Part shown: one piece after another, positions 26,631 to 35,407 of the stretch
Layout: each line of letters begins with the position of its first letter
Numbering within the stretch: the first letter of the stretch is position 1
Source: Mesorhizobium loti R88b
GTDB taxonomy: Bacteria > Pseudomonadota > Alphaproteobacteria > Rhizobiales > Rhizobiaceae
Assembly: GCF_013170845.1 (NCBI RefSeq)
Contig: NZ_CP033367.1
Location: 1,860,001 to 1,924,000, forward strand
DNA: 64,000 nt
Reading direction: 5' to 3'
Notes under the pieces: model-generated
Database searches by the model: none
Told to the model about the DNA's origin: nothing
What the model saw: only the letters and a program-made list of their open reading frames with translations
Program-made: the position numbers and the translations under genes

Positions 26631-27578
26631 TTGCAGAAACGCCGTCTCGGTCGCACCGACCTTTCCATCGCGCCGCTGGTTCTGGGCGGCAATGTCTTCG
26701 GCTGGACCGCCGACGAGAAAACCTCTTTCGATCTGCTTGATCGATTCGTCGGCGCCGGACTGAACGCCGTCGATACGGCGGACGCCTATTCACGCTGGGT
26801 TCCCGGCCACAAGGGCGGCGAATCCGAAACCATCATCGGCAGCTGGATGAAGGACCGTGGCAACCGTGACAAGGTCGTGGTGGTCACCAAGGTCGGCTCG
26901 GATATGGGGCAGGGGCACAAGGATCTCTCCGCCGCCTATATCGAAAAGGCCGTAGACGCCTCGCTGAAGCGACTGCAGACCGAGGTCATCGACCTCTATC
27001 TGTCGCACTGGCCGGATCCAACCACGCCCTATGAGGAAACGCTCGGCGCCTATGAGAAGCTGCTCGCCAAAGGCAAGGTCCGCCATGTCGGCTGTTCGAA
27101 CCTCGACGCCGGCCAGTTGCGCGCCGCACTCGATGTCGCGAGCCTGCGCAGCCTGCCGCGCTACGAAGTGCTGCAGCCGGAATACAATCTCTACGACCGC
27201 TCCTCCTTCGATGGGCCGTTGCGCGATCTGTGTGTGGCCGAGGATATCGGCGTCATCACCTATTTCAGCCTGGCGAAGGGTTTCCTGAGCGGCAAATACC
27301 GCAGCGAAGCCGATCTTGGCCAAAGCGAGCGCGGCGGCGGGGTGAAGGACTATCTCAATGCGCGCGGCACACGCATCCTGGCCGCACTCGACGCAGTGTC
27401 GGCAAGGCATTCCGCCAAGCAGGCGGAAGTGGCGCTTGCCTGGGTTATCGCGCGGCCAGGTGTCACTGCACCGATCGCCAGCGCCACCAAGCCGGATCAG
27501 ATGGACAGCCTGATCAAGGCAGTGTCGCTGAAACTGACTGCCGACGACATGGCCGAACTCGACAAGGCGAGCGGCTAA
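26631..27578 (+). CDS. Aldo/keto reductase
   Basis: This 315-residue (alpha/beta)8-barrel NADPH oxidoreductase shows the AKR catalytic tetrad in order: Asp in NAVDTADAY, Tyr of the same segment, Lys in VVVTKVG, and His in LYLSHWPDP. The C-terminal NADPH-binding part contains PIASATKPDQ. It most resembles the YajO/AKR11 type; the substrate is unknown. The start is TTG at 26631, seven bases after a GGAG, and gives the standard N-terminus with RRLGRTDLSIAPL. Confidence 0.9.
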   Translation: MQKRRLGRTDLSIAPLVLGGNVFGWTADEKTSFDLLDRFVGAGLNAVDTADAYSRWVPGHKGGESETIIGSWMKDRGNRDKVVVVTKVGSDMGQGHKDLSAAYIEKAVDASLKRLQTEVIDLYLSHWPDPTTPYEETLGAYEKLLAKGKVRHVGCSNLDAGQLRAALDVASLRSLPRYEVLQPEYNLYDRSSFDGPLRDLCVAEDIGVITYFSLAKGFLSGKYRSEADLGQSERGGGVKDYLNARGTRILAALDAVSARHSAKQAEVALAWVIARPGVTAPIASATKPDQMDSLIKAVSLKLTADDMAELDKASG

Positions 27579-27616
27579 CACCTTCGGCAGCCGGACGCAC
27601 GAACGTCCAAGACGAT

Positions 27617-27664
27617 CCTTCAGTCTTGCCCTACCGTTCTCTCGAACAAGGGCAGGACTGAAGG
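27617..27664 (+). promoter_or_regulatory. Long hairpin that includes the ribosome-binding site of the LysE-type gene
   Basis: The 16-base arms 27617-27632 (CCTTCAGTCTTGCCCT) and 27649-27664 (AGGGCAGGACTGAAGG) pair fully with one G-U. Inside the loop GTTC (27636-27639) and GAAC (27644-27647) pair again around TCTC. The GAAGG at the end of the 3' arm is the only ribosome-binding sequence for the ATG at 27671, so the fold would block translation. No T-run follows, which argues against a simple terminator. Confidence 0.7.
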
Positions 27665-27670
27665 CATGAG

Positions 27671-28297
27671 ATGAGTGAGCCGCTCCTTTCGCAACCAGAC
27701 TTCTGGCGGCAATTGCTCGCTCTGGTACTTGCCGCCACCGTCGTCATGGGCAGCCCCGGGCCGGCAACAATAAGCGTTACCGCCGTTGGGGCCGCCTTCG
27801 GCCTGCGTCACTCGTTGCGCTATACCTGCGGGATCATCCTTGGCACGATCGCAGTGCTGCTGGTTGTGGCAACCGGGGTCGTGGCAGTGCTCACGTCGAT
27901 GCCGAAACTGGCGCCGTTGCTGCTGCTGGCGTCGGCGGCGTACATTCTCTATCTCGCCTTCAAGATTGCCACAGCCCCACCGCTGGCGGCACGCGACGCT
28001 GAAGCCTCGCGCCCGACATGGCTGGCCGGGTTTCTCCTGGCTGTCGCCAATCCGAAAGCCTATGTGGCGATCGCGGCCGTGTTTGCCGGCGCCTCTTCGA
28101 AACAGGGCGGTGCCGAACTTGGCCTATGGTTGAAGCTGGCGGTCCTGGCGGTAATGATCGTGATAATCCACGCCGTGTGGCTTCTCGCCGGAGCGGCATT
28201 CGCACGCTTTCTGCGCAGACCCATGGCGTCCCGCATCATCAACCTGGTGTTCGCCGCGACGCTGGTGCTGACCACCGCGCTGGCGGTGTTCGGCTGA
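27671..28297 (+). CDS. LysE/RhtB family exporter
   Basis: This 208-residue inner-membrane protein has five to six hydrophobic segments and the family hallmark PGPATISVTAVGAAFGLRHSLRYTCGIILG near the N-terminus, plus FLLAVANPKAYVAIAAVF in the middle. LysE/RhtB proteins export amino acids or related metabolites by proton antiport. The substrate is not evident. A 48-base hairpin precedes the ATG and covers its ribosome-binding site. Confidence 0.9.
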   Translation: MSEPLLSQPDFWRQLLALVLAATVVMGSPGPATISVTAVGAAFGLRHSLRYTCGIILGTIAVLLVVATGVVAVLTSMPKLAPLLLLASAAYILYLAFKIATAPPLAARDAEASRPTWLAGFLLAVANPKAYVAIAAVFAGASSKQGGAELGLWLKLAVLAVMIVIIHAVWLLAGAAFARFLRRPMASRIINLVFAATLVLTTALAVFG

Positions 28298-28318
28298 TTG
28301 CTTCGGCGACCAGCTTGT

Positions 28319-29107
28319 TCAGCCTTTCGCGCCGAGCTCCTGCAATCGCTTCACCGCCGTCGGCGGCATGGCTGGCGGGTTCGTTGCGCGGGACGCCTCG
28401 ATGAGAAGCTGGTCGCAGGCAGCTTCCGTCTCACCGATCAGCCGCGCCATGAATTCGTCCTTGCCGAGGCCGGGCGGGATCGGCGGCAGGAACCGCGCCT
28501 TGACCGTGCCGGGATAGCGCAGGAATTTGCGGCGCGGCCAGTAGAGGCCGGCGACATGGGCGACAGGCACCACCGGCACGCCAAGCTGCGCATAGATTTC
28601 GACGATGCCGTATTTGTAGGCCGGCTCGTCGCCCGGCGCGCGGCGGGTGCCCTCGGGATAGATGATCAACTGGCGCGGGTTGCGCGCCATCTCCGCCTTG
28701 GTCGCGGCGACCACTGCCTTCAGCGCTTTCGAACGGCTGCCGCGATGAACCGGAATCATGCGCATCTTCATGATGTACCAGCCGAAGAACGGGATCCAGG
28801 TGAGTTCCCGCTTCAGGATGTAGAGCGGGTCCTGGAGGAAGGGGAAGAAAGCGATGGCGTCCCAGAATGACTGGTGCTTGGGCGCCAGGATGAAGGAGCC
28901 TTCGGGCAGGTTTTCCTGCCCGGTGATTTCGCTCCTGGTGCCGGCGATCTTGTCATAGAGCCACATGCAGGTGCGTGACCAGAATTTCGGCACGAACCAG
29001 GCGAGGTGACGGGGCGACAGGAAATAGAAGGGGGTCCAGAGGATCATCTGGACGATCAGATTGACGTAGAAGACGAAGTTGAACGCCAGCGATCTGACAT
29101 AGAGCAT
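28319..29107 (-). CDS. 1-acyl-sn-glycerol-3-phosphate acyltransferase (PlsC-type)
   Basis: This 262-residue membrane-associated enzyme has the acyltransferase HX4D motif (HQSFWD) and the glycerol-phosphate-binding YPEGTRR motif, with a hydrophobic N-terminus. It likely acylates lysophosphatidic acid in phospholipid synthesis. ATG 29107 (MLYVRSLAF) is the preferred start; the frame upstream to 29230 reads as non-coding. It converges with the LysE-type gene, 21 bases apart. Confidence 0.9.
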   Translation of the reverse strand: MLYVRSLAFNFVFYVNLIVQMILWTPFYFLSPRHLAWFVPKFWSRTCMWLYDKIAGTRSEITGQENLPEGSFILAPKHQSFWDAIAFFPFLQDPLYILKRELTWIPFFGWYIMKMRMIPVHRGSRSKALKAVVAATKAEMARNPRQLIIYPEGTRRAPGDEPAYKYGIVEIYAQLGVPVVPVAHVAGLYWPRRKFLRYPGTVKARFLPPIPPGLGKDEFMARLIGETEAACDQLLIEASRATNPPAMPPTAVKRLQELGAKG

Positions 29108-29231
29108 GGGGGAGGTCCGGTGAGGAAGTGTGCGTTGGTTACACCAAGCGCGGGCAAAATGGAAATGGCTCGAAGCGTGTTCCAACCGGTGCTGAAGCAC
29201 GGCTCGCTGCGGGGGCCGGCCTGCGGTCACT

Positions 29232-30134
29232 TTATCCCAAGCGCTCCAGCCGCTCCTTCAGACGCGGAGCCGCGAAATCGAGGAAGGCGCGCAGCTTGAC
29301 CGGCAGCAGGCCGTGGCCCGCATGCACCAGGCTGACGGGCCACGGTTCCGGCTCGAACTCCCGCAACAGGATGCGCAACGCGCCGGACCGCACCGCGGCA
29401 TCGACCTGGTAGGACAGAACCTTTGTCAGCCCGACGCCGGCAATCGCGGCATCGATCGCCGCCTCGGCGGCATTGACCTGAAGCCGTGAGCGGACCTGAA
29501 CCGTGACTTCCATCTTGCCTCTGGTGAAGCTCCATGGGGCGGCGGAGGAAAGTCCCTCGAAGGTGATGCAATTGTGCGTGTTCAGATCTTCGGGGATCGC
29601 GGGCGTGCCGTGTTCGGCCAGATAGGCCGGGCTGGCGCAGACGACGCGGCGGATCGAGCCGACGGCAATGGCGACCAGGCTCGAATCGGGCAACTGGCCG
29701 ATACGCAGCGCGAGGTCGAAATGGTCCTCGACCAGTTGGGTTATGCGGTCCCCAAGGGTCAGGCGGATGTCCACGTCGGGATAGGCCGCGAGAAAACCGG
29801 TAATGACCGGCAGCACGTGCAGGCGACCGAACACGACCGGCGCGGTGATGGCCAGTTCCCCGGTCGGAGCGCTGTATTCGCCGGCCGCCGCGCGCTCGGC
29901 CTCGCCGACATCGTCAAGAATGCGGCGGCAGGCGGCAAGATAGGCCTCGCCGGCATCGGTCGGTGTCAGCCGGCGCGTCGAACGGTTCAGGAGCCTTGTG
30001 TTGAGATGGCGTTCCAGATCGGAAACCTTGCGGCTGACGGTCGCCAGCGGAATGCCGAAACGGCGGGCCGCGGCGGAAAGGCTGCCGGCCTCCACCGCGG
30101 CGACAAAGAGCGACATGGCTTCGAGACGATCCAT
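29232..30134 (-). CDS. LysR family transcriptional regulator
   Basis: This 300-residue regulator has the N-terminal LysR helix-turn-helix ([20 protein letters not shown], then [16 protein letters not shown]) and a C-terminal ligand-binding domain of the type common in CrgA-like members. It is divergent from a DUF1348 gene and a PPOX-family gene and probably regulates them. ATG 30134 gives the conserved start. Confidence 0.92.
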   Translation of the reverse strand: MDRLEAMSLFVAAVEAGSLSAAARRFGIPLATVSRKVSDLERHLNTRLLNRSTRRLTPTDAGEAYLAACRRILDDVGEAERAAAGEYSAPTGELAITAPVVFGRLHVLPVITGFLAAYPDVDIRLTLGDRITQLVEDHFDLALRIGQLPDSSLVAIAVGSIRRVVCASPAYLAEHGTPAIPEDLNTHNCITFEGLSSAAPWSFTRGKMEVTVQVRSRLQVNAAEAAIDAAIAGVGLTKVLSYQVDAAVRSGALRILLREFEPEPWPVSLVHAGHGLLPVKLRAFLDFAAPRLKERLERLG

Positions 30135-30252
30135 AGCTTCTTCCAGAAAACGGAAGGATAGATTGCAAATATGCCATCTGCATTTCAAGAATGGAAGGCG
30201 TTATATCAGCGCCGTGGGCCTGTCTGCAGCATGGTCCAGCAAAGGAGTTCGC

Positions 30253-30723
30253 ATGTCTGATAGCCGCCCGCCACTTCCGCCTTTCACCGCCGAGACCGCA
30301 GCGCAAAAGGCGCGTATGGCGGAAGATGCCTGGAATTCGCGTGATCCGGCACGGGTCGCACTTGCCTACACGACGGACAGCCGCTGGCGCAACCGCGCCG
30401 AATTCCTGCAAGGCCGCGATGCCATCCAGGCTTTCCTGACACGCAAATGGAGCCGCGAGCTCGACTACCGGCTGATCAAGGAAGTCTGGGCCTTCCACGG
30501 CAACCGCATCGCCGTGCGCTTTGCCTATGAATGGCGCGACGACTCGGGCTCCTTGTTCCGCAGCTACGGCAATGAGAACTGGGAGTTCGACGAGCATGGG
30601 CTGATGCGCTTGCGCATCGCCAGCATCAACGACCTGCCGATCGCGGAAGCCGACCGCAAATATCACTGGCCGCTCGGGCGCCGCCCGGATGACCACCCGA
30701 CATTGTCGGAACTCGGGCTTTAA
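30253..30723 (+). CDS. DUF1348 (NTF2-like) protein
   Basis: This 156-residue protein has the DUF1348 pattern, an NTF2/SnoaL-like cone fold, with [34 protein letters not shown] and [12 protein letters not shown]. The conserved C-terminal [15 protein letters not shown] block is diagnostic. Enzymatic role is unknown. AAAGGAG precedes the ATG. It is probably co-transcribed with the PPOX gene 25 bases downstream. Confidence 0.9.
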   Translation: MSDSRPPLPPFTAETAAQKARMAEDAWNSRDPARVALAYTTDSRWRNRAEFLQGRDAIQAFLTRKWSRELDYRLIKEVWAFHGNRIAVRFAYEWRDDSGSLFRSYGNENWEFDEHGLMRLRIASINDLPIAEADRKYHWPLGRRPDDHPTLSELGL

Positions 30724-30748
30724 ACCCCGTCTGGCCTAGGAGGTTTCG

Positions 30749-31381
30749 ATGAACGCGCATGCTTTCACCAGCGACGTCGCTTTCACGCCAAGCGTCAAGG
30801 CGATCCAGGCACGCAAAGGATCGCGCCAGTCTTACGCCCGCGTCGAGGAGCGTGGCGGTTGGCAATCGGTGATCACGCCGGACCTTGCCGCTTTCATCGA
30901 GAGGCAGACCAGCGTCTTCCTGTCGACGGCCAATGGCGAGGGCCAGCCCTACATCCAGCATCGCGGGGGCCCTGCGGGCTTCCTCAAGGTGCTCGACGAA
31001 AAGACCATCGGCTTCGCGGATTTTGCCGGCAACAGGCAGTTCATCACGCAAGGCAACCTGGCCGATAATGCGCAAGCCTTCCTGTTCCTGATCGACTACA
31101 TGCTGCGTCAGCGCGTCAAGATCTGGGGCACGGCGCGTGTGGTCGAAAACGATGCGGAGCTGATGGCAAGTCTGATGCCGCAGAATTACAAGGCGCGGCC
31201 CGAACAGGTCATCCTGTTCACCGTTTCGACCTGGGATGCCAATTGCCCGCAGCACATTCCGCAGCGGTTCGAGGCCGCCGATGTGGCGACGGCACTTGGC
31301 GAACGGGACAGGCGCATTCAGGACCTCGAGCAAGAGATCGCACGCCTCAAGGGCGCGACCAGAGCTGGCGGCAGCGAATAG
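30749..31381 (+). CDS. Pyridoxamine 5'-phosphate oxidase family (FMN-binding split-barrel) protein
   Basis: This 210-residue protein has a PPOX-type split barrel, with FLSTANGEGQPYIQHRGGPAG and FADFAGNRQFITQGNL, and ends in a coiled-coil-like helix (EQEIARLKG). The family binds FMN or F420-like cofactors; many members are general flavin reductases and not PdxH. AGGAGG lies before the ATG, an excellent ribosome-binding site. It follows the DUF1348 gene and is probably under the divergent LysR regulator. Confidence 0.88.
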   Translation: MNAHAFTSDVAFTPSVKAIQARKGSRQSYARVEERGGWQSVITPDLAAFIERQTSVFLSTANGEGQPYIQHRGGPAGFLKVLDEKTIGFADFAGNRQFITQGNLADNAQAFLFLIDYMLRQRVKIWGTARVVENDAELMASLMPQNYKARPEQVILFTVSTWDANCPQHIPQRFEAADVATALGERDRRIQDLEQEIARLKGATRAGGSE

Positions 31382-31398
31382 CGAAATGCCGTGAAAGG

Positions 31399-32124
31399 TT
31401 AACCGCCAGCCGCAGTTTCGGCGAGCGCAAGACCGTCCGGCGTTGGTTTGATCGGTAGGATGCCGCGCGCGAGCGCCAAGAGATACTTGTTGTATTCGGT
31501 GAACAGCACGCGCAACGCCTGCGGTTTGGTCAGCCAGCTGCCATCGTCGAGGTTCGAGTTGACCACCGGATAGGGCTCCAGCTTGGCGCCATGCAGCAAC
31601 CGGCCCATTTCCAGCAGGCTGCGCGGCATGTGGTAGTTGTTGGTGACCAGGATCACCGTGCCATAGGCATGGTTCTCCACCCATTTGGCGCTTTCTTCGG
31701 CATTGCCGATCGTGTCGAGCGCGGCTCGGTCGATGTCGACGCAGCAGGAAAACAGCTTCTTGTCGCCGCCGGTCGCCGCCTGAAGCTGGCGACGGCTGGC
31801 CGACGGATGCACGCCACTGATCAACAGCCGCTCGCCCTTGCCGGAGGCCAGCAGATCCATCGCCGCATCGAGGCGCGACTGGCCGCCGGTGAGCACGATG
31901 ATGGCATCGGCCTTGGCCGGATTGGCGGGGGTCGTCAGATGGGCGACCTTGTTGGCGAACCAGCCGAAGCCGCCGGCAAACAAGGTTGCGAGGACGAGGA
32001 GCGAGAGCGCGGATATCCGCAGCGCGGTCTTTAAACGGCTAACCCCGCCGTGGTCGCGCAAAGGAGCAACCACCACTGGCATCTGTCCAGCCGTCCCGGT
32101 CGAATCCCGCGCGTCCATAACCAT
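31399..32124 (-). CDS. YdcF family (DUF218) membrane-anchored protein
   Basis: This 241-residue protein has one N-terminal transmembrane helix (SALSLLVLATLFAGGFGWFA) and a DUF218 domain with ADAIIVLTGGQSRLDAAM, ISGVHPSAS and LVTNNYHMPRS. DUF218 members such as SanA and YdcF are linked to envelope barrier function, and the fold may bind nucleotides. ATG 32124 follows AGGA by eight bases; a second ATG six bases on is possible. The start sits inside a 14-bp palindrome (32118-32131). It lies downstream of ftsEX on the same strand. Confidence 0.85.
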   Translation of the reverse strand: MVMDARDSTGTAGQMPVVVAPLRDHGGVSRLKTALRISALSLLVLATLFAGGFGWFANKVAHLTTPANPAKADAIIVLTGGQSRLDAAMDLLASGKGERLLISGVHPSASRRQLQAATGGDKKLFSCCVDIDRAALDTIGNAEESAKWVENHAYGTVILVTNNYHMPRSLLEMGRLLHGAKLEPYPVVNSNLDDGSWLTKPQALRVLFTEYNKYLLALARGILPIKPTPDGLALAETAAGG

Positions 32125-32131
32125 ATGGTTA
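32118..32131. promoter_or_regulatory. 14-bp palindrome over the ydcF-type start codon
   Basis: TAACCATATGGTTA is a perfect palindrome that contains the ATG at 32124-32122. It could be a protein site or chance. No T-N11-A or other known box is evident around it. Confidence 0.3.
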
Positions 32132-32246
32132 ATCCTGAAATGCGGCCTTGGGTAGGTGAAAGACGCACTTTGCGTTACGCCAATTCTCCGTCCGTGATCG
32201 CCCTGCTTTCTGTCCCCACCGCCACCCGTAAAAGTGCTCTCCCTCT

Positions 32247-33233
32247 TCATGCGTCGGGCTGGCGAACGTCGATGTCGCTCAGATAGGCGACGACGGTGGC
32301 ATGCGAGGTTGCCGCCGTCAGGGCGCCGATCACCAGCACCATGAGGACGACACCAAGATAGCCCATCGAGCCGATGGCGAAATTGCCGAACAAGGCAGTC
32401 GCCTGGTCGGCTTGCGGCGTCGCCATATTGCGCGACGACCACCAGGAAAAGACGATGAAGACCAGCACCGCCGCTGCGCCGCCGGCAGCCGCGCCCTTCA
32501 TGCCGGTGACCAGGAAATGCCGGCGGAACTCGCGCGCGATGAAGGCCGCCTCGGCGCCGACGAAATGCAGCACCTCGATGATGTGGCCATTGCCAGCCAT
32601 GGCGCCGCGGGTCGCGAACACCACGGTCAGCACCGTTGCCGACAGCATCAGCGCTAAAACGGCAATGCCGATGGTCACCGTGGTGCGGGCCATGGCCACC
32701 AGACGATCGACCCAGGTGCGATGGTCGTCGAGCGATGCGCTCGGCAGTTTCGGCGTGATCGCGGCGCGCATGGCGGCAAAGTCGGGCGGGCTGTTCTCGT
32801 CGATGGTGACGATGATCAGGCGCGGTACCGGCAACTCATCGATGTTGAGACCCGAGCCCAGCCATGGCTCCAGCAATCTTGCCGTCGCCTCGCGGTCGAT
32901 GACCCTTGTCGACTTGACGCCCGGAAATTCGCCGGCGATCTGCGAGGCCTGTGCAAGGGCGGCCTCCATGTCGAGGCCGTCGGCCGGCTTGACCTGGATC
33001 GTCGCCTCACGCGAGATCTGGTTCTCCCAGACCGAGGCTGTGTCGCGCACCAGCGTCACCGCGCCAAAAGTCAGGCAGGACAGGAAGGTCATGATGGCGA
33101 TGACCAGAACCAGGGCGCGGCCGGCAATGTTTTGCGCCGGCACGATAGGCGCCATCCGGCGCTGCGCGCGGGGCTTTGCCTCGGCCGCCTCGGCGTCCTG
33201 CTCTTCGAGATGCTCGGCGGAGAGGTCAGTCAT
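32247..33233 (-). CDS. ftsX: Cell division protein FtsX
   Basis: This 328-residue integral membrane protein has the FtsX layout: a basic cytoplasmic N-terminus, one helix (about residues 40-60), a periplasmic domain and three C-terminal helices. With FtsE it forms an ABC-like complex at the septum that controls peptidoglycan hydrolases. The N-terminus MTDLSAEHLEE overlaps the end of ftsE by eight bases, so the two are coupled. Confidence 0.92.
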   Translation of the reverse strand: MTDLSAEHLEEQDAEAAEAKPRAQRRMAPIVPAQNIAGRALVLVIAIMTFLSCLTFGAVTLVRDTASVWENQISREATIQVKPADGLDMEAALAQASQIAGEFPGVKSTRVIDREATARLLEPWLGSGLNIDELPVPRLIIVTIDENSPPDFAAMRAAITPKLPSASLDDHRTWVDRLVAMARTTVTIGIAVLALMLSATVLTVVFATRGAMAGNGHIIEVLHFVGAEAAFIAREFRRHFLVTGMKGAAAGGAAAVLVFIVFSWWSSRNMATPQADQATALFGNFAIGSMGYLGVVLMVLVIGALTAATSHATVVAYLSDIDVRQPDA

Positions 33234-33885
33234 AGATGTCCAGCCTTCCGCCGGCCAGGATCAAGCGGCGCGCATCGACCTGCTCCATCAGGCCGAGATC
33301 GTGGGTGGCGATCACCACGGCGGTGCCAAGACGGTTCAGTTCGAGGAACAGCCGCAAAAGGCGCCGCGCCAGCGGCGGATCGACATTGCCGGTCGGCTCG
33401 TCGGCGAGCAGGATTTCCGGCTGCTCGATGAGGGCGCGGGCGATCGCGGCGCGCTGCTTCTCGCCGCCCGACAGAACTGGCGGCAGCACATGCATGCGCT
33501 CGCCAAGCCCCACCCATTTCAACAGCTCGGTGACATCGGTGCGGTAGCTTGCCTCCTCGCGCCCGCGCACGCGCAGCGGCAGCGCGACGTTCTCATAGGT
33601 GGTCATGTGGTCGAGCAGGCGAAAATCCTGGAACACCACACCGATGCGGCGGCGCAGGTGCGGCAGCTCGGCGCGCGAGATTCGCGAGCGGTCCTTGCCG
33701 AAGATGGTGATCAGGCCGCGCGTCGGCTTCAGCGACATGAACAGAAGGCGCAGCAACGTCGTCTTGCCGGCGCCCGAAGGTCCGCTCAGGAACTGGAAGG
33801 AGCGCTCCGGTATATGCAGGGAAATGTCGCGGAGGATTTCCGGACCCATGCCATAGCGGAGGCCGACATTTTCGAAGCGAATCAA
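33226..33885 (-). CDS. ftsE: Cell division ATP-binding protein FtsE
   Basis: This 219-residue ABC ATPase has Walker A GPSGAGKT at residues 35-42, the signature LSGGEKQR and Walker B ILLADEPTGN. It partners with FtsX during septation. The gene order ftsE-ftsX is conserved. The upstream region shared with a divergent membrane-protein gene contains an exact TTAA-N7-TTAA element, the CtrA box. Confidence 0.95.
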   Translation of the reverse strand: MIRFENVGLRYGMGPEILRDISLHIPERSFQFLSGPSGAGKTTLLRLLFMSLKPTRGLITIFGKDRSRISRAELPHLRRRIGVVFQDFRLLDHMTTYENVALPLRVRGREEASYRTDVTELLKWVGLGERMHVLPPVLSGGEKQRAAIARALIEQPEILLADEPTGNVDPPLARRLLRLFLELNRLGTAVVIATHDLGLMEQVDARRLILAGGRLDIYD

Positions 33886-33955
33886 TTTCGACGACCTGAA
33901 TTTCCTGGCCGCGGCGAGGCGGCCTGCTCTGTGAAAAGACCATCGGCCGGCATGG

Positions 33956-33970
33956 TTAACCGGCAGTTAA
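33956..33970. promoter_or_regulatory. CtrA-type box between ftsE and the divergent gene
   Basis: TTAA (33956-33959), seven bases (CCGGCAG) and TTAA (33967-33970) match the CtrA consensus TTAA-N7-TTAA exactly. It is the only exact match I found by eye. A weaker copy, TTAA-N7-TGTT, lies at 34017-34031. CtrA is the alphaproteobacterial cell-cycle master regulator, and ftsE is a plausible target. Confidence 0.6.
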
Positions 33971-34026
33971 TTCCTGTGCTGTTTCGGCTTGTCACGACGG
34001 CTCCGGTGGGGAAGCGTTAACCATTT

Positions 34027-34722
34027 ATGTTTACGCAAAAGAAACGAAAAGCGAACACGCGCAATACTGGGGCCATGATGGCTGACGAACGAACCGCGCG
34101 CCCGGTTTCCGGCGAAATCATGACCGATCCGGCGCCTATTGCGGCGGCGGACCGTTTGATGATGCGCGGTCCAGCGAGCGACATCGTCGATGCCGACTAT
34201 ATCGTGATGCCTCGGCCAGTTCCTGCAGTCGAAAGCCCTTCGCCACCGCCGCGGGCGATTGTCACTCCGTCCATCGAGGGTATGGACATGCTGCGCAAGC
34301 CGGAAGCGCCGGCGGAACGGCCACCAGCCTCGCGCGGCGGGCCGATCTTCTGGATCGCCGGCATCGGTGCCGCCCTTGCCGCCTTCTGGGTCTCGGGCGG
34401 GCATGCGCTGGTGCGTCAGTCACCGTTCCTGACCGGCGCGCAAGCGTCGGCGCTGACCATTTCAGGCGTCACCTCACGCGTCGATGTCTCCGGAGCCAAT
34501 CCGGTGTTGTTCGTCGATGGCGAGGCCGCCAATGATGGGACGGCTCCGGCGACCTTGCCGCCGCTCGAAATCCGGGTGACTGGCAATGACGGACGTTTGA
34601 CACGCTATACGTTGGGGACATCCGGCCACTCGCTGGCATCCGGTGAAAGATTCGGCTTTGCCAGCCGGCTCGACGTGCCTAAGAACGGCGTGAGGACCGT
34701 TTTGGTCACTTTTGCTGAGTAG
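34027..34722 (+). CDS. Single-pass membrane protein divergent from ftsEX
   Basis: This protein of up to 231 residues has a Pro/Arg/Asp-rich N-terminal half, one transmembrane helix (GPIFWIAGIGAALAAFWVSGG) and a C-terminal periplasmic domain with repeated beta-strands that resembles the DUF3426-like part of rhizobial MJ0042-type zinc-finger proteins. The zinc-binding N-terminus usual for those proteins is absent. ATG 34075 is an alternative start; the first 16 residues are lysine-rich and of doubtful coding quality. It is next to hpt and cpdR. Confidence 0.65.
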   Translation: MFTQKKRKANTRNTGAMMADERTARPVSGEIMTDPAPIAAADRLMMRGPASDIVDADYIVMPRPVPAVESPSPPPRAIVTPSIEGMDMLRKPEAPAERPPASRGGPIFWIAGIGAALAAFWVSGGHALVRQSPFLTGAQASALTISGVTSRVDVSGANPVLFVDGEAANDGTAPATLPPLEIRVTGNDGRLTRYTLGTSGHSLASGERFGFASRLDVPKNGVRTVLVTFAE

Positions 34723-34745
34723 GCAATCACCGGGGAAGACCACCA

Positions 34746-35288
34746 ATGCCAATCGTACGCGACAAGGACATCGAGGTCCTGTTTTCGGCGTCGGCGATCG
34801 CGCGCCGCAATCTCGAACTCGCCAAGGAGATCGCCGAGCACGATTATCACGATCTGCTGGTGATTTCGGTGCTGAAGGGCTCGTTCATCTTCGCCGCCGA
34901 CCTGATCCGCGCCATGCATGATGTCGGCCTGTCGCCGGAAGTCGAGTTCATCTTCATTTCAAGCTACGGCGCCGGCACCACCAGCGGCGAGGTGAGGGTG
35001 CTGCGCGACATCGACAATGAGGTCGCCGGCCGCGACGTACTGTTGATCGACGACATTCTGGAATCGGGCAAGACGCTGACCTTCACCCGCGACCTGATGC
35101 TGTCGCGGGGCGCGAAAAGCTGTTCCATCGCGGTGCTGCTCGACAAGCGCATGCGCCGCCAGACCGCGCTCGTCGCCGACTATGTCGGCTTCGACTGCCC
35201 CGATTATTTCGTCGTCGGCTATGGCATGGACGTCGCGCACGCTTTTCGCGAATTGCCGTTCGTGGGTGTTGTGAAAGGCGATGCGTGA
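34746..35288 (+). CDS. hpt: Hypoxanthine phosphoribosyltransferase
   Basis: This 180-residue purine-salvage enzyme converts hypoxanthine (and often guanine) with PRPP to IMP (GMP). The PRPP-binding motif is VLLIDDILESGKTL, and the base-binding region near the C-terminus has VGFDCPDYFVVGYG. It starts 23 bases after the preceding gene. Length is normal. Confidence 0.95.
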   Translation: MPIVRDKDIEVLFSASAIARRNLELAKEIAEHDYHDLLVISVLKGSFIFAADLIRAMHDVGLSPEVEFIFISSYGAGTTSGEVRVLRDIDNEVAGRDVLLIDDILESGKTLTFTRDLMLSRGAKSCSIAVLLDKRMRRQTALVADYVGFDCPDYFVVGYGMDVAHAFRELPFVGVVKGDA

Positions 35289-35315
35289 GACGAGCGCCTG
35301 GCACCGGCGAATTCT

Positions 35316-35375
35316 GAAAAAGCCCTTAACGGTGCCGGAAAAATTAGCCTGGTCGAACGCTGGGGGCTTTCAGAA
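35316..35375 (+). terminator. Bulged inverted repeat between hpt and cpdR
   Basis: CTGAAAAAGCCC (about 35313-35324) can pair with GGGCTTTCAG (about 35365-35374) with a two-base bulge. It follows hpt and precedes cpdR. It may be the hpt terminator, but the loop is long and the call is weak. Confidence 0.3.
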
Positions 35376-35407
35376 AAAGTCAACTTTTCGCGGCCAAATT
35401 GCCGGCC

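Noticed and set aside
32374..34020. A 548-codon plus-strand frame opposite ftsX and ftsE.
   Set aside because: Both opposite genes are certain and the translated product is low-complexity and domainless.
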